Shown here piece by piece: positions 18,114 to 26,616 of a stretch of DNA of 64,000 bases (its first letter is position 1; every line of letters begins with the position of its first letter). The notes beneath the pieces were generated by a model, which had not been told where the DNA came from, did no database searches, and saw only the letters and a list, made by a program, of their open reading frames with translations. This stretch comes from HGM04593 sp045660825 (GTDB lineage: Bacteria > Bacteroidota > Bacteroidia > Bacteroidales > Bacteroidaceae): positions 1 through 64,000 of the forward strand of contig JAZREN010000008.1 of NCBI GenBank assembly GCA_045660825.1. Reading direction: 5' to 3'. Position numbers and translations under genes: made by a program.

Positions 18114-18980
18114 TCAGTCTACCATCACTCCGTTCGAGCGGAACTCTGATAGTGAGAAGCCAGTATGGCGTTTGAAGTAGCGGTTCAGGTAGCTTTGGTC
18201 GGGGAAATGGAATTCGTTGACAAGTTCCTGGAAACTCTTGTGTGTGTATACGAGGTTTACCTCCAACTCAATGATTGTAAAGTGGTCAATGATTTCCTTT
18301 GCATTCTGTCCGCTGGCGCGTTGGCAAATGGAGTTCAGGTGGCGGGTAGAGATGCGCATCTTGTCGGCGTAGAACTGTACCGACCTGTCCTCGCGGAAAT
18401 TGTTGGTGAGCAACACACGGAACTCGTGGAACAGCTTGTCCTTGCTCTCGCTGATGTTCTCCCTTGTCGATGTGTGGTGTGCCTTGCTCACGTGCTGTAT
18501 GTACAGCAGCAATGAGTTGACGGCAAGAATCACATTCTGTCGGCAATAGTCTATGTTGTCGTCGTTACCGGCGGCTTCAATGTCAAGGATATCTATCTGG
18601 CGGAATATGTTGTTCAGGAACTCCTTCTCGAGGTTGCTGTTGCCTCCCTGGTGTGTGCGGCATTCCATTGCCTGTATGGCCTCGGGGCTCATGGAGCTGC
18701 GTGCTGCAAGCCAGGTGTGCTTTGACAGACCGAGCAGGCGCGACGAGAAATCGCTTGTGATGTCGAGTAGCAGAATGTTTGAACCGGTTGGGCAAATGAT
18801 TATCTGCCCAGGGGTGAAACGGAATTTCTGCCCGTCGATGGTGAAGAGTGCCTCACCGCTGAGACAAAAGAATATCGATGTGTGCTGTAGCTGGTAAACG
18901 TGCTGCACGAACTGTTGTAATGATGACTGCGTTGTGGCAAAACCCTGTAACGGCAGTTTCTTCAAATATATATTGGTCAT
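18114..18980 (-). CDS. AraC family transcriptional regulator
   Basis: This 288-residue regulator has an N-terminal cupin-like sensing domain (FFCLSGEALFTIDGQKFRF, PGQIIICPTGSN) and a C-terminal AraC DNA-binding domain (about 190-285). The domain has a first helix-turn-helix at VQFYADKMRISTRHLNSICQ and a second at QELVNEFHFPDQSYLNRYFK followed by RHTGFSLSEFR. Start ATG 18980 was chosen for GGAG just upstream; an upstream in-frame ATG at 19040 has no such site. The target and inducer are unknown. It lies convergent to the glyS run and is not near an obvious partner operon; the closest same-strand upstream gene is the cytochrome biogenesis fusion. Confidence 0.9.
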   Translation of the reverse strand: MTNIYLKKLPLQGFATTQSSLQQFVQHVYQLQHTSIFFCLSGEALFTIDGQKFRFTPGQIIICPTGSNILLLDITSDFSSRLLGLSKHTWLAARSSMSPEAIQAMECRTHQGGNSNLEKEFLNNIFRQIDILDIEAAGNDDNIDYCRQNVILAVNSLLLYIQHVSKAHHTSTRENISESKDKLFHEFRVLLTNNFREDRSVQFYADKMRISTRHLNSICQRASGQNAKEIIDHFTIIELEVNLVYTHKSFQELVNEFHFPDQSYLNRYFKRHTGFSLSEFRSNGVMVD

Positions 18981-19117
18981 AATCTCCGTTATTTTATGCT
19001 GTTTTTGGATATATGGCGCAAAAATAGTCAAAATATACAACTGTGCAAATAGTTAATGTACAAAAGCGTAAATAAAGGACAAAGAGTTGTAATTATGTTA
19101 CGGTTTGTGGCATGATG

Positions 19118-20524
19118 CTACATATAACTGTGCAGGCCGCCAAGCAGGTAGTTCACGCCAAAGAAGGTGAACAGCACCGCCACGAAAGCTGCAATGCAGA
19201 AGATGTGGAATGCCACAGGCTTTGCCATAAAACGCAAAGAACGTGTGTGAAATGCCACTGAGCACACAAGCAGCGTCACCAGCGCCCACACCTCTTTGGG
19301 GTCCCATCCCCAATAACGTCCCCATGAGAGGTTTGCCCACACTGCGCCTATGAATATGCCACATGCAAGTAGCATGCTGGCGGGGTAGAGCAGTAGACGC
19401 CCAAGCAGTGTCTGTTGTGTTCTTCTTTTTTCGTCCTTTGTACACAATGCCATTACGGCATTAACGGCAGTGATGGTTAGCAGGGCATAGGCAATGATTA
19501 TTGTTGTTACATGAATGCCTAATAGGGGGGTGCGCAGTATTGGCTGCACATCCATATCCTCGTCAAAATTCCATGCTGCTACTGCAAAAACAATAACAGC
19601 AACAACAGGGAGGAGCCTCTTCAATAGTGCCAAGTGCCTCGTGCGCCGCAGGGCAACAGCAAACAGCGTTACAAAAGCTGCAAGCAGCATAAGCGCCTCG
19701 GTGCCATTGGTTCCTGGGAACACACCACGCTTGCACCATAGCACACACAAAAGCATAGGCACGCTCAGCAGCACACCCCACATTTCGCCCCATCCGTTCC
19801 AGTACTTTTCTTCAACCTCATGCCTTGTGCCTTTAACCTTTCCGCTTTTACCTTTCAGTTTATACAACAAGGCATTGAAGCCACTCCTTCTATCAAAGAA
19901 CAGCAACAGGAATGAGATGAATACCATAAGATACCCTACGTAGCTTATGGTGCGTCCTGCAGGGTCATGTGAAACAAGCAGCGACACATTGCCATTGTGT
20001 ACATTTTTGATGCAGAATTGGTAGCCGTCTATTTTGGTTGGCGCATTCAATGAAACAGTGTGCGCAGTCTCACCCGCCTTGTCAGCGACAACAATGCGCA
20101 CAATATAATCCCCCACCGTTTCACCACCGTTGACACGTACAGTGTCAACGGACTCCAGTTGCATACGGAACGGCAGTCTCTGTAATGTACCGTCACTCAT
20201 TTCAAACATGGAGGCCGGCGCACCCTCCTGCGCAATGGCAATGTCGCCACGTTTTGAGGTGAGGAAAGATACCAAAGCTCCAAGCAGTATTACCACGAAT
20301 GATGCATGCAACAAGGCGAGCGTTGTGCGCTTTGATGAGCATAGTATGTATGTCATTGCTGTGACTGCAAACAGTGCCCACAAGGTGATGAACCACCACG
20401 AGTGGTAGATGTGCTCTGTGGCATACGATGACCCCCATAGGCTACCAATGATTGTTGCGGCAATCAACACCACAACAATGAGCCCCATGCTGCCGAAAGA
20501 AAATATTTTTAAAAGTCTTTTCAT
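19118..20524 (-). CDS. ccsA: Cytochrome c biogenesis protein, ResB-like/CcsA fusion
   Basis: This 468-residue multi-pass membrane protein belongs to the system II machinery that brings haem to the outer face and attaches it to apocytochromes c. The N-terminal part (1-215) is a shortened ResB/CcsB module: three membrane helices, a periplasmic domain (about 95-190), then a fourth helix. The C-terminal part (about 235-465) is CcsA-like with the tryptophan-rich WGRYWGWDPKEVWAL motif that binds haem; His residues for external haem ligation lie near HVTTII and AFHTRS. It is 3 bp after mntP on the same strand. No cytochrome c gene lies in the window. The symbol refers to the CcsA half. Confidence 0.88.
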   Translation of the reverse strand: MKRLLKIFSFGSMGLIVVVLIAATIIGSLWGSSYATEHIYHSWWFITLWALFAVTAMTYILCSSKRTTLALLHASFVVILLGALVSFLTSKRGDIAIAQEGAPASMFEMSDGTLQRLPFRMQLESVDTVRVNGGETVGDYIVRIVVADKAGETAHTVSLNAPTKIDGYQFCIKNVHNGNVSLLVSHDPAGRTISYVGYLMVFISFLLLFFDRRSGFNALLYKLKGKSGKVKGTRHEVEEKYWNGWGEMWGVLLSVPMLLCVLWCKRGVFPGTNGTEALMLLAAFVTLFAVALRRTRHLALLKRLLPVVAVIVFAVAAWNFDEDMDVQPILRTPLLGIHVTTIIIAYALLTITAVNAVMALCTKDEKRRTQQTLLGRLLLYPASMLLACGIFIGAVWANLSWGRYWGWDPKEVWALVTLLVCSVAFHTRSLRFMAKPVAFHIFCIAAFVAVLFTFFGVNYLLGGLHSYM

Positions 20525-20527
20525 TTG

Positions 20528-21103
20528 TCAGGCGGTGAGATGCTCAATAAGAACCCTGCCGCCAATGAGCAGGAGGATAATACCGCCCCACATCTCGGCA
20601 TGCAGCTTCTTTGCAAAGCCATTGCCGCATTTCAGTCCCAGAGCAAGGCCCACAAGCGTGAGCACGAACGACACCAGGAATATCACTGCCAGCGGGTAGC
20701 ATAGCGATGCGGCACTCTCATATCCCATGCACGAGAACGAGATACCAACCGCCAGTGCGTCTATGCTTGTGGCAATTGCAAGAGTGAATATAACCTTGTA
20801 GCGGCGTGGGTTGAATCGTTTCTTCTCCTCTTCCTTAAACGACTCTATAATCATTCTCACACCCATGAAACCAAGAATTGCGAATGCCAACCAATGGTCG
20901 ACACTCTCAATGAGTGCGCGGCACATGTCTGTGCCCCACCAGCCAAGGAGCGGGTTCAGCGCCTGGAAGAAACCGAAGAGGAAAGCCATGGTGAGCATGG
21001 GTTTCCAAAAGACCTTTTTAAAGAATATTCCGCTGGCTATGGCAACGGCAAAGCAATCCATGGCAAGAGCCAGAGCCATAAGCCAAACTTCAATATGTGT
21101 CAT
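20528..21103 (-). CDS. mntP: Manganese efflux pump MntP
   Basis: This 191-residue inner-membrane protein exports Mn2+. It has six predicted helices in two repeats. The conserved acidic residues sit in MALALAMDCFAVAIA and ATSIDALAVGISFS, and a Lys/Glu-rich cytoplasmic loop (FKEEEKKRFNPRR) lies between the repeats. Length is normal for the family. Start MTHIEVWLMALALA at 21103 fits the family N-terminus better than the ATG at 21145. A manganese riboswitch (yybP-ykoY) is not evident upstream. The stop lies 3 bp before the start of the cytochrome biogenesis gene. Confidence 0.92.
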   Translation of the reverse strand: MTHIEVWLMALALAMDCFAVAIASGIFFKKVFWKPMLTMAFLFGFFQALNPLLGWWGTDMCRALIESVDHWLAFAILGFMGVRMIIESFKEEEKKRFNPRRYKVIFTLAIATSIDALAVGISFSCMGYESAASLCYPLAVIFLVSFVLTLVGLALGLKCGNGFAKKLHAEMWGGIILLLIGGRVLIEHLTA

Positions 21104-21147
21104 ACTGTGTGCTTTGAGTTCATGAAAATTAGACAGACGCTCCAAAT

Positions 21148-21215
21148 CCCTGCATACCTGTCATTCTGAACAACGTGAAGAATCTCAGAGATACTTCGCT
21201 GCTCTCAGTATGACA
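21148..21215. repeat. Palindromic GTCAT...ATGAC repeat
   Basis: CCTGTCATTCTGAACAACGT ... GAATCTCAGAGA ... CTCAGTATGACATG is an imperfect palindrome of the same family as the cores at 870-970 and 24740-24970 and the copy inside the GH92 gene. It lies between mntP and ssrA. Confidence 0.6.
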
Positions 21216-21316
21216 TGATGTATTTGGTTACAACAACAATGTCACTATAATTTCATACAAATGTACATCAATTATGGATAGATATCGCCCAAAAACAATA
21301 AAAAGTATTAAAGCTG

Positions 21317-21347
21317 TTGCAAAAAATAAAAATTGCCCATAACTTTG
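21317..21347 (+). promoter_or_regulatory. Promoter of ssrA
   Basis: TTGC at 21317-21320 and TAACTTTG at 21340-21347 are spaced by about 20 nt, a good fit to the Bacteroidetes -33/-7 pattern. The predicted start is near 21352, a few bases before the mature tmRNA 5' end. Confidence 0.75.
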
Positions 21348-21362
21348 CAAGGAATTACTGCC

Positions 21363-21757
21363 GGGGCTATCTGGATTTGACAGCGGGTAGAAAAGGTATG
21401 TAAGCACGCAGTGCATTGCCGGTTCGCACTATAATCTGAGCAGGCAAAAAATTATCTGGCAACAATACTTACGCTCTTGCTGCTTAATCGAAGTATAGTA
21501 GATTAGCTTAATCCCTGCACCAGGTGCGGGGACGAGACATCACCCGGACGCTGTTGTTCCGAAGCAATCCGACATGGTGGTGCAGGCAAATCGGGACTAA
21601 CCATTGCAGGCCTCGATGCATTGGCGACATTTTAGAGGATAAGGCGCAGGTTGGCGGTCGCGGTCTTGCCTACGCCCGAAAATCCCACCGATGACTAAGC
21701 GTGTAGAAAGCATATTGTTTCCCTGTTTGGACGAGGGTTCGACTCCCTCTAGCTCCA
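21363..21757 (+). ncRNA. ssrA: tmRNA (ssrA)
   Basis: This roughly 395-nt RNA rescues stalled ribosomes. The tRNA-like ends are GGGGCTATCTGGATTTGACA at the 5' end and GACGAGGGTTCGACTCCCTC plus TAGCTCCA at the 3' end; GGGGCTA pairs with TAGCTCC, and CCA is not encoded. The tag frame at 21458-21487 appears to read GNNTYALAA then TAA, and ends in the YALAA typical of Bacteroidales. The region between carries pseudoknot-forming GC stems (for example CCTGCACCAGGTGCGGG). The predicted tag begins GNNT where GENN or GETN is usual, so the resume codon choice should be treated as inferred. Confidence 0.95.
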
Positions 21758-21807
21758 CAGCTTTGAATGGAATTGCCGTTTCTTTTAGAAATGGCAGTTC
21801 TGTTTTT

Positions 21808-23226
21808 TTACCGGGTGTACTTCTTGAATTCTTTAAGTGGGACGTATTGCCCAATCAGGTTCCAGCATACAATTAGTTCCTTTCTTTCCTTGTGGCGCAC
21901 GATTGAGGCGAATTCAAAAGGAGTCAGGCTTTTAAAGAAAGGATAGGCATCGGCGTCAATGCAATACTGCTCTTTTCCGTTCACGGTGCTTTCAAAGAAT
22001 ACCACAACTTCGTTTCTGTCAATCTGTACGTTGGTTACGTCATAATCGGCAAGGTATTCAATGCTGCTGTCGACCGATGAATTTACAGCCTCTAAGAGGA
22101 ATTTCCAACATAGCTCGTCCTCGATCTTGTTGACGATATTGGCCCATACTTTCTTCTCTTTTCCTTTTGAGGGATTGCGGTCAACAAGTTCAAGCACTGT
22201 AGGCAAGCCGAAATTGTTTTCCGGCACATTGTCCAAACATAACTCAAGCCGCTGCGCGGTATTGTCATAGTTGAATTCGGTATATCCAATCTCTCCGCTT
22301 GGCAAATCGCATGCTTGCAGCACCTGTATTGTCTCCGTACCATTCCCGTCGACAAGGAACATGAAGTTGTATCCCCTTACCAACTTGAATGAGTATATGC
22401 TGTTACTTTCGGCGCGCAGTTCCATTGCTATATATGCTCCATGGTTCTCGGATTTTGTCTCTATTACACTAAAGAACCATAACGTACAACCTTGCTGGAA
22501 TGTTTCGCCCGGTGTTATCCAGAACGACGAACTGCCTACATCCAACAGGTGCCCCTGCTCACGAAGAAAGTTCTCAAAATATGTGTCATCGGTATAACTC
22601 CTTATAACAACTCTCAAGTTGTATATGAGCTTGAGAATGGTAAGTTCGTTGTCTGTAATGTTTGTAAAGATTGATTTAGCACTTCCTTCGTAGGCTCTGT
22701 TGTTTGTCGGGTACATAGAATACAGGGCCTCGTTTAGCAATGTCAGCTGCTTCTTCAGCATTTTCCTTCCTTGCCCTGTGTATGGGAAGATATTGTTACA
22801 TAGTATGTAAAAGTAGGCAACAGCACCATAATACACGTCGGGTGTTTCCAGTTTCAGCTCTTTCAGTTCCTTGAATGTCTTTTTGTCCAGTTTTCCCTGT
22901 CTCCCATTGACAAGAACCTTGAAACCCTCATCTTGCCATTCGCTACCGCCGGAGTGAGTGTCACGCAACATGCTGAACAGCCTCTTGCCAAGCTTTATGC
23001 TTTCTGCCACAATGTATATGTCACTCTCCCCAATGACAAATTCAGTGCATATTTTCTCCCACAAGCAGTTGGTCTTGTCATTTGAAACAGACTCTCCTCT
23101 TCTTATGCGCCCAATTGTTGAGCGGCTGCCTTTTGTGTAGCCAAGAAGCAAGGCTAACCGGCTGAAATTGCCGGTGAATACATAATTTTCAAAAAGCAGT
23201 TGCAGAATTTCTTGTCGTTGATTCAT
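21808..23226 (-). CDS. Hypothetical protein with N-terminal helix-turn-helix
   Basis: I do not recognise the family. The 472-residue protein starts MNQRQEILQLLFENYVF and is soluble, with no signal peptide or membrane segment. Residues about 15-50 (GNFSRLALLLGYTKGSRSTI then GRIRRGESVSN) look like an XRE-type helix-turn-helix. Residues 100-200 are helical and a beta-rich C-terminal region follows. ATG 23226 was chosen because the longer frame upstream crosses a promoter-like box (TATCTTCG, minus strand, 23251-23244) and has no typical start. A 14-bp perfect inverted repeat 40 bp upstream may be its own operator. A regulatory role is inferred; it lies convergent with ssrA. Confidence 0.65.
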   Translation of the reverse strand: MNQRQEILQLLFENYVFTGNFSRLALLLGYTKGSRSTIGRIRRGESVSNDKTNCLWEKICTEFVIGESDIYIVAESIKLGKRLFSMLRDTHSGGSEWQDEGFKVLVNGRQGKLDKKTFKELKELKLETPDVYYGAVAYFYILCNNIFPYTGQGRKMLKKQLTLLNEALYSMYPTNNRAYEGSAKSIFTNITDNELTILKLIYNLRVVIRSYTDDTYFENFLREQGHLLDVGSSSFWITPGETFQQGCTLWFFSVIETKSENHGAYIAMELRAESNSIYSFKLVRGYNFMFLVDGNGTETIQVLQACDLPSGEIGYTEFNYDNTAQRLELCLDNVPENNFGLPTVLELVDRNPSKGKEKKVWANIVNKIEDELCWKFLLEAVNSSVDSSIEYLADYDVTNVQIDRNEVVVFFESTVNGKEQYCIDADAYPFFKSLTPFEFASIVRHKERKELIVCWNLIGQYVPLKEFKKYTR

Positions 23227-23265
23227 GGTGATGGTTGTTTTGTCGAAGATAGTATAATATTTTGA

Positions 23266-23301
23266 TTTTTGTACCAAAATAACGCCGTTTTGGTACAAAA
23301 A
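23266..23301. promoter_or_regulatory. Palindromic operator candidate
   Basis: TTTTTGTACCAAAA (23266-23279) and TTTTGGTACAAAAA (23288-23301) are perfect 14-bp inverted arms with an 8-nt spacer. They overlap the -33 region of the promoter with -7 box at 23251-23244 (minus strand, TATCTTCG). No T-rich tail follows, so a protein-binding site is more likely than a terminator. Autoregulation by the helix-turn-helix protein is inferred. Confidence 0.65.
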
Positions 23302-23813
23302 ATGTAACCATCGTATTGTGGGCAAAACAATGGTGCACTCAATAAAGGTATAACAGTAAATTTGCGGGAAGTAAACAGGAATTTGTAAAAATGACCCCAA
23401 CGAGCGTTGTGTTACAAAAAAATGTATTACTTTTGGGGAGTGGCGGCATACATTGCCGTCGTGACATAAAGTATAAAGCGTTTTTTGCTTTGTCCCGGAA
23501 TACGAAATCGCCAGTTTCAAAAAGAGAAGGGATGGAGAGAACACAACGCTCATCTGTTTTGTATATCAACAATGCAGCGGTGCATTGTATATATACTCAA
23601 CGGCGTGGGTTCATTGTTTCTTTTATTCATCTTCTCGTGGGCGTTTGGCGATGCCTGTATTCCGATGGATTAGAGGAAAGCAATAGCTTGCGCCTTTTTT
23701 GTACCCTTATGTATGGCGTGTTGATAAAGCTATTGCGATGCAGGAGCAATTGAGGTGTGCGCCTGTTTGTATGATGGAAATATATATAGTTAACTAAATA
23801 AAATTTAATTGTT
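23302..23813. other. 512-bp stretch without a supported gene; contains a strong hairpin
   Basis: No frame here has coding character. A possible plus-strand -7 box TACTTTTG is at 23428-23435 with TTG at 23407-23409. A hairpin GTATATCAACAATGCA-gcgg-TGCATTGTATATATAC spans 23561-23596 (14 of 16 pairs). Together they could mark a small RNA or a long leader for the DUF1232 gene at 23814. Neither is proven. Confidence 0.4.
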
Positions 23814-24173
23814 ATGAGTGACTTTGATGCTAAAAAAGTAGATCTGGGTGGCTACGAGAAGAACTACAGTGAGAGTGGCCTTTGGGATAAGATCAAGAAT
23901 GTTGCCACTAAAGCAGGAAAACCTGTAATTAAGAACGCTTTATTGTTATATTATGCGTTGCAGTCGGCAAATGTCTCTGCTATGGATAAGGCAAAGATTG
24001 TTGGTGCATTGGGCTATTTCATTTTGCCAATAGACATCGTTGCTGATTTTCTTCCTTTGGTGGGTTTCACTGATGATGCAGCTGTGATATTGTTTGTGCT
24101 GAAAATGCTTTATGGCAAAATTGATGATTGGACAACCCAACAGGCTGACAAAAAATTGAAACAGTGGTTCTGA
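23814..24173 (+). CDS. DUF1232 (YkvA-like) protein
   Basis: This 119-residue protein matches the YkvA/DUF1232 family. The diagnostic segment is KIVGALGYFILPIDIVADFL then PLVGFTDDAAVI (about residues 60-92), with a preceding amphipathic region. The hydrophobic core suggests membrane association. The family is widespread and its function is not established. It is followed after 19 bp by another small gene on the same strand, and the pair ends at a hairpin terminator at 24635-24669. Confidence 0.85.
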   Translation: MSDFDAKKVDLGGYEKNYSESGLWDKIKNVATKAGKPVIKNALLLYYALQSANVSAMDKAKIVGALGYFILPIDIVADFLPLVGFTDDAAVILFVLKMLYGKIDDWTTQQADKKLKQWF

Positions 24174-24192
24174 TGTTGAATTAAACTGATAT

Positions 24193-24600
24193 ATGATTCT
24201 ATTTATTGTTATAGTGGTAGTTCTGTTGCTTGTGTTTAAACCAAGGCAGAAGGAGCAGAAAGAAATAGAAAAAATGGTCACGAATACGCCGAGACTCTAT
24301 CTCAAGGGCAAAGAGGTGACTGGTTGGAAAGCTTTTCTTGATTTGGCATCAGATGCCGAGACGATTGCGACATTTCTTTACGAGAACGGATATGTTACAA
24401 TTACTATGAGAAATGGAAAGAGATATTCGTCACATTTGAGCAATATGGCCTTTTCAATGTGGAAGCAGAAAGGTGTGGTCTTTTATGAATGTGTCTTTGG
24501 CAAAGAAAGACTGTACTCTCATAAAATGAACTTTGTATTTACAGATGAGGAATGGAAGCAGATATTCGATATATTGTACATGTCTGCTACAACATTATGA
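24193..24600 (+). CDS. Hypothetical single-pass membrane protein
   Basis: This is a 135-residue protein of unknown family. Residues 2-15 form one N-terminal membrane helix (ILFIVIVVVLLLVF). A charged stretch (KPRQKEQKEIEK) and an about 100-residue mixed alpha/beta domain follow, presumably on the cytoplasmic side by the positive-inside rule. The domain has ITMRNGKRYSSHLSNM and FTDEEWKQIFDIL as visible landmarks. It is 19 bp downstream of the DUF1232 gene and probably cotranscribed. No motif indicates an activity. Confidence 0.6.
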   Translation: MILFIVIVVVLLLVFKPRQKEQKEIEKMVTNTPRLYLKGKEVTGWKAFLDLASDAETIATFLYENGYVTITMRNGKRYSSHLSNMAFSMWKQKGVVFYECVFGKERLYSHKMNFVFTDEEWKQIFDILYMSATTL

Positions 24601-24634
24601 TTTGTTGACCCCAGAAGAACCAAGAACAATATTC

Positions 24635-24669
24635 AATAAATCTGCATCATTAAATGGTGCAGATTTATT
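24635..24669 (+). terminator. Hairpin terminator
   Basis: AATAAATCTGCATC (24635-24648) pairs with GGTGCAGATTTATT (24656-24669), all positions pairing if G-U is allowed. It ends the DUF1232 pair. Confidence 0.75.
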
Positions 24670-24701
24670 ATAAATGCAGTTGTCCCATTGTCGTAAATGT
24701 C

Positions 24702-25016
24702 TTAAATTAACCTGAGTTCGATATAAGCCAAATCAAATCGCGGATTTGTCATTTCGATGGAGTATAGCGACGAGACGTGTTGTTGAGGCTTAGGCCGAAA
24801 AAATCTCAAAATATCGCGAAAAACGAGTTCTCTCACATACTGTTATTTCGCTACGTTCATCGAAAGCTACGATTAGGCGAGAGCAAAGAAAGTTTACTTG
24901 CTTTGCCGAGCGGTAGTAGTTTCGTAAAACAAAACCTCTTCAATTTTTACATTAAGGTATGGTCGAGATGACAAAATACGCTAAAGTTTAGTATAAATTC
25001 TTATATTCACGTTAAA
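24702..25016. repeat. MITE-like element, copy 2 (core inverted, about 130 bp longer)
   Basis: The left end TAACCTGAGTTCGATATAAG (24708-24727) matches copy 1 at 841-860. The sequence just inside it (AAATCAAATCGCGGA) matches the right inner end of copy 1, while the right side (ACAAAATACGCTAAA-TTTAGTATAAATT) matches the left inner end of copy 1, so the core is inverted relative to its ends. The right terminal repeat has lost GTTCG (TAACGTGAATATAAG in complement). An extra segment with GCTACGATTAGGCGAGAGCA and GCAAAG/CTTTGC arms is present. It holds no coding frame of its own. Confidence 0.7.
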
Positions 25017-25022
25017 ATAAAA

Positions 25023-25057
25023 ATCAGGGAGCATGCATTCGTTTGCAGCTCCCTGAT
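25023..25057 (-). terminator. Terminator of rny
   Basis: ATCAGGGAGC (25023-25032) pairs with GCTCCCTGAT (25048-25057). On the minus strand TTTTTATTTT follows. It lies 18 bp after the rny stop. Confidence 0.85.
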
Positions 25058-25074
25058 ATGTTGATGATTTATAC

Positions 25075-26616
25075 TTATCGTGCGTAGTTTACGGCACGTG
25101 TCTCGCGGATTACGGTAATCTTCACCTGTCCGGGATATGTCATCTCGTCCTGAATCTTCTTGGCAATCTCGCCCGAGAGCTGCTCGGTCTGCTTGTCGTC
25201 AATCTTGTCGGCACCAACGATTACGCGGAGCTCGCGACCGGCCTGGATGGCGTAGGTCTTTGTAACGCCGGGGTATGACATTGCAAGCTGCTCAAGGTCG
25301 TGCAGACGCTTGATGTATGCCTCTACAATCTCGCGGCGTGCACCGGGACGTGCACCTGAGATGGCGTCGCACACCTGTACGATTGGAGCGATGAGGCTTG
25401 TCATCTCTACCTCGTCGTGGTGAGCACCGATGGCGTTGCAGATATCGGGTTTCTCCTTGTACTTCTCGGCAATCTTCATACCATACTCTGCGTGTGGCAA
25501 TTCGGTCTCCTCGTCGGGCACCTTACCTATATCGTGGAGCAAGCCGGCACGTTTTGCCTTCTTGGGGTTAAGGCCAAGCTCGGCAGCCATCACAGCACAA
25601 AGGTTTGCTGTCTCACGTGCGTGCTGCAAGAGGTTCTGGCCATATGATGAACGGTATTTCATCTTACCGATGATGCGTATGAGCTCGGGGTGCATGCCGT
25701 GGATACCCAAGTCGATGGTAGTGCGTTTACCGGTTTCGATAATCTCCTCCTCAATCTGCTTCTTCACCTTGGCTACAACCTCCTCAATGCGTGCAGGGTG
25801 TATGCGGCCGTCGGCAACAAGCTGGTGCAATGCAAGGCGTGCAATCTCGCGGCGAACAGGGTCGAACGCGCTCAGTACGATAGCCTCGGGTGTGTCATCG
25901 ACAACAATCTCAACACCTGTTGCAGCCTCCAATGCGCGGATATTGCGTCCCTCGCGGCCAATGATGCGTCCCTTCATCTCGTCGCTGTCAATGTGGAACA
26001 CGGTTACCGAGTTCTCTATTGCTGTTTCTGTTGCAACGCGCTGTATGGTCTGTATCACAATCTTCTTTGCCTCCTTGTTGGCTGTCATCTTGGCATCGTC
26101 GATGATGTCGTTGATGTATGATGCAGCCTCGCTCTTAGCCTCCTCCTTGAGTGACTCAATGAGGCGCTCCTTTGCCTCCTCGGCCGAGAGTCCGCTGATA
26201 GCCTCGAGCTTCTCGCGCTCCTGGGCATGCATCTTGTCAAGCTCCTCCTGACGGCGCTCAAGCACGCCACGCTGTGCCTCAAGGTTCTCCTTTACGGTGT
26301 CGAGCTCGTTCTTGCGGCGCTGCAGGTCCTCGTTGCGTTGGTTGTACTGTATCTCGCGCTGCTTGAGCTGGTGCTCGGCCTGCTGAATCTTGTTGTTGCG
26401 CTGCGAAATCTCCTTCTCCAATTCGGCCTTCTTGTTGAGGAACTTCTCCTTTACCTCAAGCAACTTGTTCTTCTTTATTACCTCGGCCTCTTTGTGCGCG
26501 TCGTCGATGATGCGCTGGTGTTTTGCCTTCAAGGCAGTCTTGTTTATCAAAAATTGGACAAGGAAGCCTACTACCAAACCGGCTGCCAGTCCGATGATCA
26601 ATGTTGTAACATTCAT
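25075..26616 (-). CDS. rny: Ribonuclease Y
   Basis: This 513-residue membrane-anchored endoribonuclease initiates mRNA decay. It has an N-terminal membrane helix (MNVTTLIIGLAAGLVVGFLV), a long coiled coil (about 30-190), a KH domain (HIDSDEMKGRIIGREGRNIR; GREG loop) and an HD domain with catalytic HD in RAGLLHDIGKV, an HH in GAHHDEVE and a Asp in QVCDAISGARPGAR. All are intact and length is normal. ATG 26616 was preferred to 26673 because the membrane helix starts there. It follows zapA by 121 bp and ends at a strong terminator. Confidence 0.95.
   Translation of the reverse strand: MNVTTLIIGLAAGLVVGFLVQFLINKTALKAKHQRIIDDAHKEAEVIKKNKLLEVKEKFLNKKAELEKEISQRNNKIQQAEHQLKQREIQYNQRNEDLQRRKNELDTVKENLEAQRGVLERRQEELDKMHAQEREKLEAISGLSAEEAKERLIESLKEEAKSEAASYINDIIDDAKMTANKEAKKIVIQTIQRVATETAIENSVTVFHIDSDEMKGRIIGREGRNIRALEAATGVEIVVDDTPEAIVLSAFDPVRREIARLALHQLVADGRIHPARIEEVVAKVKKQIEEEIIETGKRTTIDLGIHGMHPELIRIIGKMKYRSSYGQNLLQHARETANLCAVMAAELGLNPKKAKRAGLLHDIGKVPDEETELPHAEYGMKIAEKYKEKPDICNAIGAHHDEVEMTSLIAPIVQVCDAISGARPGARREIVEAYIKRLHDLEQLAMSYPGVTKTYAIQAGRELRVIVGADKIDDKQTEQLSGEIAKKIQDEMTYPGQVKITVIRETRAVNYAR

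Noticed and set aside
20528..21362. Manganese riboswitch upstream of mntP
   Set aside because: No yybP-ykoY-type loop pattern is visible in 21104-21300; only a palindromic repeat is present.
23391..23753. Open frame of 120 codons on the plus strand
   Set aside because: The translation is rich in Cys, Arg and Leu with no domain pattern, it overlaps the hairpin and promoter-like region, and it has no ribosome binding site.
24777..24971. Open frame of 64 codons inside the second MITE-like element
   Set aside because: It lies wholly in the repeat, and its reading comes from palindrome sequence; no counterpart exists in copy 1.
25430..26251. Long plus-strand frame opposite rny
   Set aside because: Rich in Ser/Arg/Ala as expected for the complement of a coiled-coil gene; rny has complete motifs on the other strand.
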